Positions 6,950 to 15,542 of a DNA stretch of 37,364 bases are shown piece after piece (the first letter of the stretch is position 1; each line of letters begins with the position of its first letter). The notes beneath the pieces were generated by a model. The model saw only the letters and a list, made by a program, of their open reading frames with translations, had not been told where the DNA came from and did not search any database. The stretch lies in contig CANBCW010000018.1 in NCBI GenBank assembly GCA_947367115.1, positions 1-37,364 on the forward strand. The letters run 5' to 3'. The stretch comes from an uncultured Clostridia bacterium (lineage in GTDB: Bacteria; Bacillota; Clostridia; Oscillospirales; Oscillospiraceae). Both the position numbers and the translations under genes were made by a program.

Positions 6950-8758
6950 ATGTGTGCGATAGCCGGTATTCTTGGCCTGCCCATGCGGGTCGAAACGATG
7001 AAGAAAATGCTTAGATCGATGGAACGCCGGGGGCCAGATGCAAATGGCATTTATACCGGCGGGGATTGCGCTCTGCTCCATACTCGCCTGGCTATTATCG
7101 ATCCTGTTGGGGGCAAGCAGCCGATGATATTGGAGCGGGCAGGGGAACGGTATATTCTTGTGTACAATGGAGAGCTGTATAATACAGCGGAGTTGCGCCG
7201 GGAGCTGGAAAGCTTGAACCATTCTTTTGAAGGGCATTCGGATACGGAAGTAGTCCTCCATGCCTATGCGCAGTGGGGGGAAGCGTGTGTGGAGCGCTTC
7301 AATGGCATTTTTGCTATGGCAGTGTGGGAAGAGCGGAAGAAAAGACTGTTTCTTGCCCGGGATCGCATCGGCGTGAAGCCGCTGTTCTATAAACTCCATG
7401 ATGACGGATTGATCTTTGGCTCTGAGATTAAGACCATTCTGGCATACCCCACCGTTCGGGCGGAGCTGGATGCGGAGGGGGCGGCACAGGTGCTGCTTCT
7501 GGGCCCGGGGCGTATTCCCGGTTCCGGCGTGTTTCGGGGGATCCATGAACTTGAACCGGGCTGCCGGGCGCATTATGAGAACGGCAGGCTGACCATCCAG
7601 CGCTACTGGGCGCTGCGTGACCGGGAGCATACAGAGGATTTTAACACCACGGTTGAACATACGCGCTATCTTGTGATCGATGCCATCCGGCGGCAGATGG
7701 TCTCCGATGTGCCAATTGGGTGTTTTCTTTCCGGCGGACTGGACAGCAGCATCATCAGCGCTGTATGCGCCGGCGAACAGGCAGGACTGGATACCTTTTC
7801 CGTGGACTATCAGGATAATGACCGCTATTTTGTGGCAGGAAAATTTCAGCCTAACGCGGATGGAGAATACATTCGCCTGATGGCCGATACACTGCAAACG
7901 CAACACCATTGGACAGTGCTGCGGCCGGAAGAATTGGTTGCCTGCCTTGAGGACGCAACGCTGGCAAGGGATCTTCCGGGAATGGCGGATGTGGATTTTT
8001 CGCTGCTGGCGTTCTGCGGCGATATTCGACGGCATGTCAAGGTGGCACTCTCTGGGGAATGCGCCGACGAGATCTTCGGTGGATATCCGTGGTACCGTGA
8101 CCCGGCGGTGCGGGATACAGATGGTTTCCCATGGGCACAGAATACATCCAGCCGTATCAGGCTGATGCATCCGCAGTTGCGTGAACAGCTGGACGGAACT
8201 GCATTCGTTCGACAGCAATATCAAATGACGCTGGATCAGAGTGACATCCTGCCCGGAGCAGCCCCTTTGGAAAAAAGAATGAAAGAGATGGTAAATCTAA
8301 ATTTCCGCTGGTTCATGCAGACATTGCTTGACCGAAAAGACCGCATGAGCATGTATCACGGATTGGAGGTGCGGGTTCCGTTCTGCGATTACCGTATTGC
8401 GGAATACCTGTACGGTGTGCCGTGGGAAATGAAGGATCATCAGGGCAGGGAAAAGGGGCTGCTGCGTCGGGCGGTGGAGGGACTGCTGCCGGAGCAGGTT
8501 CTATACCGCAAGAAAAGTCCCTATCCCAAGACCCACCATCCGGAATACACCAGTCTGGTTCGTGTGGCAGTTGAAAGGCTTCTGGAACACCCGGATGCAC
8601 CGCTGTTCACCCTGTTTGACAGGCAGGCAGTACAGGCGTATCTGAAGGGTGAGCCTGTATGGCCATGGTACGGACAATTGATGACGATGCCGCAGACACT
8701 TGCCTATCTCCTGCAGGTAAATTTCTGGCTAGAGAATTATAAAATTTGTCTGGTATGA
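6950..8758 (+). CDS. asnB: Asparagine synthase (glutamine-hydrolysing)
   Basis: Class II glutamine amidotransferase fused to an ATP-dependent asparagine synthetase; converts aspartate plus glutamine to asparagine. I start at the ATG at 6950 because the catalytic Cys must follow the initiator Met (Met-Cys-Ala-Ile-Ala-Gly) and GGAGAAAGG lies 9 bases upstream; two other ATGs at 6941 and 6944 would bury the Cys. Residues 1-200 are the glutaminase domain (with RRGPDANG, YNGELYN, HSDTEVVLH). The synthetase domain has the pyrophosphate loop LSGGLDSS near 245 and SGECADEIFGGYPWY near 370. The 602-residue length is typical. Antisense long frames are shadows. Confidence 0.94.
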   Translation: MCAIAGILGLPMRVETMKKMLRSMERRGPDANGIYTGGDCALLHTRLAIIDPVGGKQPMILERAGERYILVYNGELYNTAELRRELESLNHSFEGHSDTEVVLHAYAQWGEACVERFNGIFAMAVWEERKKRLFLARDRIGVKPLFYKLHDDGLIFGSEIKTILAYPTVRAELDAEGAAQVLLLGPGRIPGSGVFRGIHELEPGCRAHYENGRLTIQRYWALRDREHTEDFNTTVEHTRYLVIDAIRRQMVSDVPIGCFLSGGLDSSIISAVCAGEQAGLDTFSVDYQDNDRYFVAGKFQPNADGEYIRLMADTLQTQHHWTVLRPEELVACLEDATLARDLPGMADVDFSLLAFCGDIRRHVKVALSGECADEIFGGYPWYRDPAVRDTDGFPWAQNTSSRIRLMHPQLREQLDGTAFVRQQYQMTLDQSDILPGAAPLEKRMKEMVNLNFRWFMQTLLDRKDRMSMYHGLEVRVPFCDYRIAEYLYGVPWEMKDHQGREKGLLRRAVEGLLPEQVLYRKKSPYPKTHHPEYTSLVRVAVERLLEHPDAPLFTLFDRQAVQAYLKGEPVWPWYGQLMTMPQTLAYLLQVNFWLENYKICLV

Positions 8759-8779
8759 AAATTGAACCTCATGATTCCG

Positions 8780-8808
8780 TTGACGAACCGTATCCGGTGT
8801 GGTAAAAT
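8780..8808 (+). promoter_or_regulatory. pyk promoter
   Basis: TTGACG (8780-8785) and TAAAAT (8803-8808) with a 17-base spacer, about 70 bases upstream of the pyruvate kinase ATG. Confidence 0.75.
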
Positions 8809-8876
8809 AAAACCGCACCTGACAGCGGCACTATGCCGTTTCGCCATAAATCTGCATCATGCAAAAGAGGTAGACT

Positions 8877-10289
8877 ATGAGAAAAACAAAAATTATCTGC
8901 ACCATCGGCCCCGCCAGTGAGAATGAACAGACTCTGACTGCCATGTGTAAGGCCGGCATGAATGTTGCCCGTCTGAACTTCTCCCATGGCACCCATGAGG
9001 AGCATAAGAAAAAAATCGACTTAGTCAAATCCGTCCGCGAAAAGCTGGATCTGCCGATCGCAATTATGCTGGATACCAAGGGCCCGGAGTACCGTATCGG
9101 CACTTTCGCTGAGGGCAAGGTCGAGGTGATCGTGGGTGAGACCTTCACCTTTACCACGGATGATGTGGAAGGCGACCAGACAAGGGTTTCTGTCAATTAT
9201 AAGGATCTGATCAAGAACCTGTCGGTTGGAGATAGAATTCTTGTTAACAACGGACTGGTCATTTTCGAAGTCAATAAACTGGAAGGCAATGACGCGATTT
9301 GCAACGTGATCGTTGGCGGTGTGCTCAGCAACCGTAAGAGCATGAGCTTCCCCAATAAGGTCATGCCCGGCCCCTTCCTGTCTGAGCAGGATAAGTCGGA
9401 TCTGCTGTTCGGCATTGAGAACGATGTGGATTTTGTGGCTGCGTCCTTTGTTTCGACCAAGAATGATGTTCTGGAGCTGCGGGAATTCCTGAATACCCAC
9501 GGCGGTAAGAATATCGATATCATCGCCAAGATCGAAAACCGTTCCGGCGTGGATAATGTTGAGGAGATCTGTGAGGTTTGCGATGGCATTATGATCGCCC
9601 GCGGCGATCTGGGCGTGGAGATTCCCTTCGTGGAGGTTCCTGCTGTTCAGAAGCTGCTGATCAATAAATGCCGTATGCTCGGCAAGCGGGTTATCACGGC
9701 TACCGAGATGCTGGAGTCTATGATCTATAACCCCCGGCCCACCCGCGCGGAGATTTCCGATGTTGCCAATGCGGTTTACGATGGCAGCTCTGCCATTATG
9801 CTGTCCGGCGAGTCTGCTGCGGGTAAGTATCCTGTGGAGGCGGTGCGCAACATGGCGCAGATCGCTGAGTACACCGAGCAGCACACCAGCTACCGGGAGC
9901 GGTTCCTGACCTCTGAATTTAAGATCCAGAACAATCTGGATGCCATCTCTCACGCCACCTGCGCCATGGCTATCGATGTGAACGCCAAGGGCATCGTGGT
10001 GTGCTCTGTGTCCGGTAAGACAGCCATGATGGTCAGCCGTTTCCGCTCTCCTGTGGATATCATCGGTATGACTACCATTCCGAAGGTCTGGCGAAAGCTG
10101 GGGCTGAGCTGGGGCGTGACCCCTGTGCTCACCGATGAGTTCCCCACCATGGATGTTATGTTCTACTATGCCATGAACAGTGCCCGCAAGTATCTGCCTG
10201 TAAAGCGGGGGGACAATGTGGTGCTGACCGGCGGCCCCATCAACGGAAAGAGCGGCAACACAAACACCATCAAGGTCGAGCAGATCTGA
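8877..10289 (+). CDS. pyk: Pyruvate kinase
   Basis: Last step of glycolysis: phosphoenolpyruvate plus ADP to pyruvate plus ATP, in the cytosol. The 470-residue protein starts RKTKIICTIGPAS and has the substrate-loop region MNVARLNFSHG, the signature IIAKIENRSGVDN and IARGDLGVEIPF, and TATEMLESM. Length matches the core enzyme; it lacks the extra C-terminal PEP-utiliser domain found in some Bacillus enzymes. It has its own promoter and a strong terminator, so it is transcribed alone. Codon use is highly biased, as expected of an abundant enzyme. Confidence 0.97.
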   Translation: MRKTKIICTIGPASENEQTLTAMCKAGMNVARLNFSHGTHEEHKKKIDLVKSVREKLDLPIAIMLDTKGPEYRIGTFAEGKVEVIVGETFTFTTDDVEGDQTRVSVNYKDLIKNLSVGDRILVNNGLVIFEVNKLEGNDAICNVIVGGVLSNRKSMSFPNKVMPGPFLSEQDKSDLLFGIENDVDFVAASFVSTKNDVLELREFLNTHGGKNIDIIAKIENRSGVDNVEEICEVCDGIMIARGDLGVEIPFVEVPAVQKLLINKCRMLGKRVITATEMLESMIYNPRPTRAEISDVANAVYDGSSAIMLSGESAAGKYPVEAVRNMAQIAEYTEQHTSYRERFLTSEFKIQNNLDAISHATCAMAIDVNAKGIVVCSVSGKTAMMVSRFRSPVDIIGMTTIPKVWRKLGLSWGVTPVLTDEFPTMDVMFYYAMNSARKYLPVKRGDNVVLTGGPINGKSGNTNTIKVEQI

Positions 10290-10309
10290 TCGATATGATT
10301 GTATTTTTA

Positions 10310-10330
10310 CCCCACGGCTCAGCCGTGGGG
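10310..10330 (+). terminator. pyk terminator
   Basis: CCCCACGG and CCGTGGGG (10310-10317, 10323-10330) form a GC-rich hairpin followed by TGATTTTTT. Confidence 0.9.
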
Positions 10331-10433
10331 TGATTTTTTGCGAAAAATTCAGCATTTTATCCACATGAAAATTTGAAAAAACCATGATATAATTATTAAA
10401 ACAATCTGGTTTTTGTGTGAGGAAGGAGCGGGG

Positions 10434-10961
10434 ATGATGTTTCAGGTTGGCGATCAGGTAGTGTATGGGATTCACGGCGTGTGCCGAATTCTGGAATTGG
10501 AAGAACGGACGGTGGATCGGAAGAAGATCAAATATTTCGCGCTGGAGCCAATGGATCAGACGGGGGCACGGTATTATGTACCATCCGAGAATCCCGCCGC
10601 GCTGGCAAAGCTGCGCCATCTGATCAGCCGCGAGGAGCTTCAGGCGCTGCTTGCATCCGATGAGATTCGGCAGAATTGCTGGATCCCGGACGAAAACCAG
10701 CGAAAACTTCGTTACCGGGAGCTGATCAACGGCGGCGACCGTGTGTCGCTCCTGCGGATGATCAACAGTCTGCACGAGCATAAGAAGGAACAGGCGGCCG
10801 CAGGACGTAAGTTCCGTCTGTGCGACGACAACTTCCTGCGTGATGCTGAAAAACTGTTGAATGCGGAATTCGCGTTGGTTTTGGATATCCGAACCACGGA
10901 GGTGGAAGGATACATCCTTCGGGCGTTGGATTGTGATAAAACGGTTAGTAGATGTGAATAA
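10434..10961 (+). CDS. CarD-like RNA polymerase-binding regulator
   Basis: A 175-residue protein of the CarD/CdnL/TRCF-interaction family, which binds the RNA polymerase beta subunit and stabilises open promoter complexes. The N-terminal 60 residues carry the Tudor-like fold (FQVGDQVVYGIHGVCRI, then KIKYFALEP and ARYYVPSEN). The rest is helical and basic. I chose the ATG at 10434 because AAGGAG lies 5 bases upstream; the frame also opens from a TTG at 10413 that would overlap the ribosome binding site. Which genes it controls cannot be told. Confidence 0.88.
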   Translation: MMFQVGDQVVYGIHGVCRILELEERTVDRKKIKYFALEPMDQTGARYYVPSENPAALAKLRHLISREELQALLASDEIRQNCWIPDENQRKLRYRELINGGDRVSLLRMINSLHEHKKEQAAAGRKFRLCDDNFLRDAEKLLNAEFALVLDIRTTEVEGYILRALDCDKTVSRCE

Positions 10962-10962
10962 C

Positions 10963-10993
10963 TTATCACCCTGTACATTGTGCAGGGTGATAA
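10963..10993 (+). terminator. Hairpin after the CarD-like gene
   Basis: TTATCACCCTG and CAGGGTGATAA (10963-10973, 10983-10993) are perfect 11-base arms around a 9-base loop, starting just after the stop codon. The following ATTATAT is only a weak T-run, so readthrough into the next stretch is possible. Confidence 0.6.
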
Positions 10994-11199
10994 ATTATAT
11001 GCGCGCTGTGCGGCTTTCCTTGCGGGAGATCTCCATTAGACCGCTTTCGACTGCTTCAAGCCCCTATATGAACATGGAAATGCCCTTGCTGATCTGTACA
11101 GCACCTGCTGCGGCGACTTCGCTACCGTGTCGCCCGGGCGCTGGATCGCCGCAGACGGAGAATCCAGAGAAAGAAAGCCCGCCGCAGGAAGTAAATTTT
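10994..11199 (+). other. Unassigned 206-base stretch ending at a terminator
   Basis: No ORF with a ribosome binding site is found here. On the plus strand GGCTTTC near 11019 can pair with GAAAGCC near 11174, and GCGG and GATC segments inside can pair with CCGC and GATC on the other side; a GGCGAC/GTCGCC hairpin lies in the middle. Together with the strong terminator that follows, this suggests a structured transcript, but no known RNA family is recognised. One frame encodes about 50 codons without a start, so a protein-gene remnant is the alternative. Confidence 0.3.
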
Positions 11200-11224
11200 G
11201 ACCGGGGTCAGTTTGACCCCGGTC
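11200..11224 (+). terminator. Strong intrinsic terminator
   Basis: GACCGGGGTCA and TGACCCCGGTC (11200-11210, 11214-11224) form a perfect 11-bp stem with a 3-base loop, followed on the plus strand by TGAATTTTT. It can end plus-strand transcription through 10994-11199. It also lies just past the stop codon of the minus-strand HAD gene. Confidence 0.85.
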
Positions 11225-11231
11225 TGAATTT

Positions 11232-11867
11232 TTATGTTCTCAGTAGTTCCAGAAGCTCAGCAGGGGAGTGGGCGATGGCCTTCGCCCCGGTGGCAACCAT
11301 ATCTTCAACTTTTCCATAGCCCCAGGATACCCCGATGGTGGGAATGCCGTTGACTGCCGCGCCCTCTACATCGAAAGCGGTATCACCGACCATGATGTAA
11401 TCGTCAGCACCGCCGGTCTTTTCCAGCAGGTAAGCGATGACCTTGTCCTTCGAATCCCGCGTGTTGTCCATGGACGCGCCGCAGATTAGGTCAAAATAAG
11501 GGGCAAGCTGAAATTTTTCTAAAATGGCGGTGGCCATTCCCTCGGGCTTGGAGGTGGCGACGAGCAGCTTGTGTCCTGTTTCCTTCAGTGCAGCCAGCAT
11601 GCTTTTGATGCCGGGATAGGGGGTATTTTCAAACATACCGGTTGGGACATAGCGGCTGCGGTAAATTTCAATGGCAGTTTCTACACCGTCCTCCGGTACG
11701 CCGAAACGCAGGAAGCTGTCCCGCAGGGGCGGGCCAACAAACACACGCATGGTCTCCTTATCCGGCAGAGGTAGGCCGAAGCGCTTCAGCGCCAGCCACG
11801 CGCAGTTGATGATGCCCTCACCGGAGTCGGTCAGAGTGCCGTCCAGATCAAAGAGAATGGTTTTCAT
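11232..11867 (-). CDS. HAD-family phosphatase, phosphoglycolate phosphatase-like
   Basis: A 211-residue haloacid dehalogenase hydrolase that removes phosphate through an aspartyl-phosphate intermediate. Motif I is FDLDGTLTDS at 6-15 (nucleophile Asp and acid Asp), motif II is ATSKP near 107, the motif III Lys is in SKDKV near 141, and motif IV is MVGDTAFDVEGA near 160. The helical cap after motif I is of the Gph/PpaX type. It starts 4 bases inside the end of the membrane glycosyltransferase gene, so it is the third gene of that operon. The substrate is uncertain: phosphoglycolate, pyrophosphate or a sugar phosphate are possible. Confidence 0.85.
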   Translation of the reverse strand: MKTILFDLDGTLTDSGEGIINCAWLALKRFGLPLPDKETMRVFVGPPLRDSFLRFGVPEDGVETAIEIYRSRYVPTGMFENTPYPGIKSMLAALKETGHKLLVATSKPEGMATAILEKFQLAPYFDLICGASMDNTRDSKDKVIAYLLEKTGGADDYIMVGDTAFDVEGAAVNGIPTIGVSWGYGKVEDMVATGAKAIAHSPAELLELLRT

Positions 11868-13393
11868 TGGCTTTCTCCTTTTAGCCTGTAAAGATAATAG
11901 GTAAAATCGATACCTTCAAAGTATAAGTTGGCTGTGTCCACCAGCTCATAGTTGGAGCTGTCTACATGGTACTGCTCCAGACGGTAGCGGCGGGTGATCA
12001 CGTAGTCTATTTTCCCTGAATTGATATAATCATATTGGGTTTGCCACATGCCAGGGGCGTTGACGTTGAAGGTGCAGAAGAAGGGGCAGGTAGGCAAAAT
12101 ATCTGCCGCATAGTAGAACCCGCCGTCCAGAAAACCGAAGTTCAGAAGGGTTGGGTTCTCGGTTTCGTTGATGATCTCTGCAAATTGATACTGCGGAAGC
12201 TCCTCTCGGTCATAGGCCATCAGGTAGGTGTTATCGCTCTTTTGAAATGCCCAGACCGAGCATAGAAGAAGGATCGTGGCGATAAGCGTTCGACTTAGGA
12301 TCCGGTTGGCTCCGGGGAGCATATTTAAAACGGTTTCCGCCTTAATTTTTAGAAGCACCCATGCGATACCGGTCAGTCCAAATACGGTAAAGGCACTGAA
12401 TACCAGAGCGTAATAAACATAGCCTGCACCCATATAAGTGCCGATTACCAGTCCTGCAAAAGTCAGAACAGCGGCTGTCAGATCCCGTATGCACTTGTGG
12501 GCACGAATGAGCAGCCAGCCGAGCCCAATATACAGGAAGATGGGGAAAACCTTGTTGTATTGCATGGCGCTGTTAAAGCTTTCCCAGATCTGGGTTAGCT
12601 TCGGCACATCGGATTCGGAAGGGTAGAGGAAAATGTTATTGTAAAAGTAGCATGTGAACAGCTCTTCCAGTCCACCCACGCACAGAAAATAGGCGAATAC
12701 GACCAATGTGACAGCGGCAATGCCCAGCAGGAACTGACCGATCACAGCCAGCAATCGCTTCCAGTCCCGCACCCAGCCGATGTACCAGATCAGCACGAAC
12801 AGGGCAAGACCAAGGTAGAAGCCGAGCATAGTGTATTTGATCCACAGTGCGCAGCCTGCGAAGATTCCGTTGGTCAACGCCTCCCGGAAGGTCAGAGGAC
12901 GGTTTTCGTGGCAGGCTTTCAGAACACTGTAAAGTCCATAGACGAACAGGAACAGGCACATTTGCTCCACGCTGCCGCCATGGCAGAAGGAACGCGTGGT
13001 GGCAACTACGGCTGCCAATACAGCAGCGATTGGATAGAGAAACTTGCTTTTGCCCAGATATATTTCTGCCAGTTTGGCACTGAAATACAGGAACAGACCA
13101 AAGGTGACGATCTCAAGCAGATACTGACCAAACATGCTTTTTTGCGAAAAGACCGATACAATGGCATAAATGAAATAAAGCACAGGGCCTTTCTGTTCGT
13201 AAAGATCCACATAAGGAACCAGTCCGTTCAGCATTCCCTTGCCCAGCGTCATAAAGCACTGCACATCCACCCAGTCGTTCATTGGATACAGCGGTGAACT
13301 TTTGGAGCAAAAGAGCAGAACCAGCGCGGCTGTCAGAAAACAATAGATCAACAGGCAACGCTTTCGGATAAAGGCTTTCGTTTTATTGATCAT
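11864..13393 (-). CDS. Multi-span membrane glycosyltransferase, GT39/ArnT-like
   Basis: A 509-residue protein with about ten hydrophobic segments and a soluble C-terminal part. The first loop after the first helix holds MNDWVDVQCFMTLGKGML and VPYVDLYEQKGPVLYF, the pattern of GT-C enzymes in which an acidic residue near the first helix is catalytic. Such enzymes move sugars from polyprenyl phosphate to an acceptor outside the membrane. ATG 13393 is chosen because AAAGGA lies upstream; a longer frame to 13465 overlaps the preceding gene heavily. It follows and overlaps the GtrB-like gene by 11 bases, which would make the lipid-linked sugar donor. Confidence 0.75.
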   Translation of the reverse strand: MINKTKAFIRKRCLLIYCFLTAALVLLFCSKSSPLYPMNDWVDVQCFMTLGKGMLNGLVPYVDLYEQKGPVLYFIYAIVSVFSQKSMFGQYLLEIVTFGLFLYFSAKLAEIYLGKSKFLYPIAAVLAAVVATTRSFCHGGSVEQMCLFLFVYGLYSVLKACHENRPLTFREALTNGIFAGCALWIKYTMLGFYLGLALFVLIWYIGWVRDWKRLLAVIGQFLLGIAAVTLVVFAYFLCVGGLEELFTCYFYNNIFLYPSESDVPKLTQIWESFNSAMQYNKVFPIFLYIGLGWLLIRAHKCIRDLTAAVLTFAGLVIGTYMGAGYVYYALVFSAFTVFGLTGIAWVLLKIKAETVLNMLPGANRILSRTLIATILLLCSVWAFQKSDNTYLMAYDREELPQYQFAEIINETENPTLLNFGFLDGGFYYAADILPTCPFFCTFNVNAPGMWQTQYDYINSGKIDYVITRRYRLEQYHVDSSNYELVDTANLYFEGIDFTYYLYRLKGESQ

Positions 13394-14336
13394 CGAACGT
13401 CCTTTCGCTGATGATATACCGGGGCCGGTGTTTGACCTCCATGTATATCTTGCCGATGTATTCACCCAGCACGCCTATGCAGGTAAGCTGTACGCCGCCG
13501 ATGAAACAGATGATACAGGTCATACTCGCCCAGCCGGGAACGGAATCGCCCATCAGCGCAACCACGATAGACCAGATCACGCCGATAAAGCTCAGGGCGG
13601 CTATCAAGCAGCCCAGACCCATGATGATCCTTAGAGGCTGGATGCTCAGGCTGGTGATGCCTTCGAAAGCCAGAGCCAGCATTTTACGCAGGGGGTATTT
13701 GCTTTCACCGGCAAGCCGTTCATGGCGCTCGTAGTAAACGCACGTACTTTTGAATCCAACCAGAGGGAACATTCCCCGCAGGAACAGATTGACTTCCTTG
13801 AAGTCAGCAAATTCATGCAGGACACGGCTGGACACCAGACGGTAGTCCGCATGGTTGTACACCGTATCCACACCCATGGATTTCAGCAGCTTGTAAAAAC
13901 CCTGAGCGGTGGCACGTTTGAAAACGGTATCCGTCTTTCTGCTGCTGCGGACACCATATACGATCTCGGAGCCACTGTGAAATTCATCCACCATGCGGTC
14001 CATAGCATCAATATCGTCCTGACCGTCGCAATCAATGGAAATCGTGATGTCACATTGATCCTTGGCTTCCATAAGCCCGGCCAGCACTGCGTTCTGATGC
14101 CCACGGTTCCTGCTTTGACGAATGCCGATAAAATGGCAGTCCTGTTTGGACAGCTCCTGAATGATCTGCCATGTGGCATCCCTGGAGCCGTCATCAACAA
14201 AAAGAATACGACTGTCCGGTGCGATTTTACCATTGTCTATGAGGGAACACAGCTTCGTCAGGAACATGCCGGAGGTAATGGGTAAAACCTGCTCTTCATT
14301 ATAGCAGGGAATAATGATATATAATCGTGGTATCAT
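13383..14336 (-). CDS. GtrB/DPM1-like family 2 glycosyltransferase
   Basis: A 317-residue enzyme that likely transfers a sugar from a nucleotide donor to polyprenyl phosphate at the inner membrane face. The GT-A domain shows IIIPCYNEEQVLP at 7-19, the VDDGSRDAT motif near 50, and ISIDCDGQDD near 98. Two C-terminal membrane helices (about 232-258 and 268-295) are typical of GtrB/YkoT. It is the first gene of an operon with a GT-C type transferase and a HAD phosphatase, a set suited to decorating a cell-surface polymer such as teichoic acid or another glycan. Confidence 0.9.
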   Translation of the reverse strand: MIPRLYIIIPCYNEEQVLPITSGMFLTKLCSLIDNGKIAPDSRILFVDDGSRDATWQIIQELSKQDCHFIGIRQSRNRGHQNAVLAGLMEAKDQCDITISIDCDGQDDIDAMDRMVDEFHSGSEIVYGVRSSRKTDTVFKRATAQGFYKLLKSMGVDTVYNHADYRLVSSRVLHEFADFKEVNLFLRGMFPLVGFKSTCVYYERHERLAGESKYPLRKMLALAFEGITSLSIQPLRIIMGLGCLIAALSFIGVIWSIVVALMGDSVPGWASMTCIICFIGGVQLTCIGVLGEYIGKIYMEVKHRPRYIISERTFDDQ

Positions 14337-14370
14337 TGGTTCATCCCTTTCTGGGGAAATAAGTATCTAT

Positions 14371-14399
14371 ATTATAGTCTGTTTTCTCTAAAATGTCCA
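14371..14399 (-). promoter_or_regulatory. Promoter of the glycosyltransferase operon
   Basis: TGGACA (14399-14394) and TATAAT (14376-14371) on the minus strand with a 17-base spacer, 35 bases upstream of the GtrB-like ATG. Confidence 0.75.
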
Positions 14400-14448
14400 T
14401 ATTGAATATAAAATGTGTAAACGCGCTGAAAGTGACGGCTGAAATTGT

Positions 14449-14472
14449 ACCGGCTCAGTTCCCTGAGCCGGT
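14449..14472 (-). terminator. Hairpin after sigK
   Basis: ACCGGCTCAG and CTGAGCCGGT (14449-14458, 14463-14472) form a 10-bp stem with a 4-base loop, 4 bases beyond the sigK stop. On the minus strand it is followed by ACAATTTC, a modest T-run. Confidence 0.65.
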
Positions 14473-14476
14473 TTGA

Positions 14477-15154
14477 CTATTCTTCCAATACACGGCGTAG
14501 TTTTTCCAGCGCTCTTTTTTCTATTCGGGATACATAGCTGCGGCTGATACCGGTGATTTCAGCTACCTCCCGCTGCCGCTTAGGATGCATGCCGCTAAGG
14601 CCATACCGCAGTTGGATTACAAGACGTTCCTGATCGGTGAGACAGGTGTCAATGGCCTGTGAAACACGCTGAACGGATTCTCGGCGGCTGATTGTTTCCA
14701 GAAGATCCTCGTCATCACTGACCACGTCCATCAGGGACAGGGCGGCTCCATCATTTCCGGTTTCTATGTAATCAGACAGCGAGACATCCTGACTTGATTT
14801 TTTCTGGCTTCTGAAATGCATGAGAATCTCGTTTTCTACACATCTTGCCGCATAGGTTGCCAGACGCGCTCCTTTGGATGCGTCAAATGTTGTGATGCCT
14901 TTAATCAGGCCAATGGTGCCGATGGAAATAAGATCCTCCTGATCGGAAGCTTGCGCATAGTATTTTTTCATAATGTGTGCGACCAAGCGCAGATTGCGTT
15001 CGATCAGAATATTTCTTGCTTCCAGGTCACCCTGGGCACTTCGCTGCAGGTAGTGTTTTTCCTCCTCAGCTGTGAGAGGGCGCGGAAAGCTACCGGTGGA
15101 CAACTGCAGGGAATATAAAATGCCGTTGAGCATCAGCCAAAGGCCGGCAATCAC
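14477..15154 (-). CDS. sigK: Sporulation sigma factor SigK precursor
   Basis: Late mother-cell sigma factor of sporulation, 225 residues. The hydrophobic leader at 1-20 (IAGLWLMLNGILYSLQLS) matches the pro-sequence removed by SpoIVFB in pro-sigma-K. Then come region 2 (EARNILIERNLRLVAHIMKK, EDLISIGTIGLIKGI, LATYAARCVENEILM) and region 4 (ISRSYVSRIEKRALEKLR), as in B. subtilis SigK. I choose the GTG at 15154 because GGAGGTG lies 6 bases upstream; the ATG at 15172 has no ribosome binding site. The gene is continuous and not split by a skin element. It lies 80 bases after azlD on the same strand. Confidence 0.93.
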   Translation of the reverse strand: MIAGLWLMLNGILYSLQLSTGSFPRPLTAEEEKHYLQRSAQGDLEARNILIERNLRLVAHIMKKYYAQASDQEDLISIGTIGLIKGITTFDASKGARLATYAARCVENEILMHFRSQKKSSQDVSLSDYIETGNDGAALSLMDVVSDDEDLLETISRRESVQRVSQAIDTCLTDQERLVIQLRYGLSGMHPKRQREVAEITGISRSYVSRIEKRALEKLRRVLEE

Positions 15155-15233
15155 AGGCCTCACCTCCGACATACTCTATTCACGGCTGCACGTCCTTTTT
15201 CCAACAGAATTGTTCGGATAAGTGCTACTTACT

Positions 15234-15542
15234 TTACAGGCAGCGTAGAATCTGCTCCGCGAGGAAGACTGCGATGCAGCTTGCCGCGGCTACCACGATC
15301 AGACTCTTATTTTTCATAGCCAAAACCACGGCGATTGTCAATCCGACCATACCGCTGATCAGATGTTCGGTCGTGTAGAGAATGGCGGGGAAGGTCATTG
15401 CCGTCAGGCATGCGATGGGGACATAATGTAAAAAAGAACGAAGAAACCTGCTCTGAATTGGTTTTTTAAAGAAAAGCAACGGCAGGACTCGAATCAAGTA
15501 TGTGGTAACCGCCATTACGAGAATGTAGATGTAGACACTCAT
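15234..15542 (-). CDS. azlD: AzlD-type branched-chain amino acid exporter subunit
   Basis: A 102-residue membrane protein with about four hydrophobic segments. The opening YIYILVMAVTTYLIRVLPLLFF, then SFLHYVPIACLTAMTFPAIL, is the AzlD (YgaH-like) pattern. It works with AzlC as a two-part exporter of branched-chain amino acids or their analogues. Its start overlaps the azlC end by 4 bases, so the pair is co-translated. Confidence 0.88.
   Translation of the reverse strand: MSVYIYILVMAVTTYLIRVLPLLFFKKPIQSRFLRSFLHYVPIACLTAMTFPAILYTTEHLISGMVGLTIAVVLAMKNKSLIVVAAASCIAVFLAEQILRCL

Noticed and set aside
6851..8224. 457-codon antisense ORF opposite asnB
   Set aside because: It lies wholly within a clear asparagine synthase gene, has no ribosome binding site or recognisable domain, and results from codon bias on the opposite strand.
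9021..10781. 586-codon antisense ORF opposite pyk and the CarD-like gene
   Set aside because: It spans two well-supported genes and a terminator on the other strand and has a His- and Arg-rich low-complexity composition; a shadow of biased codons.
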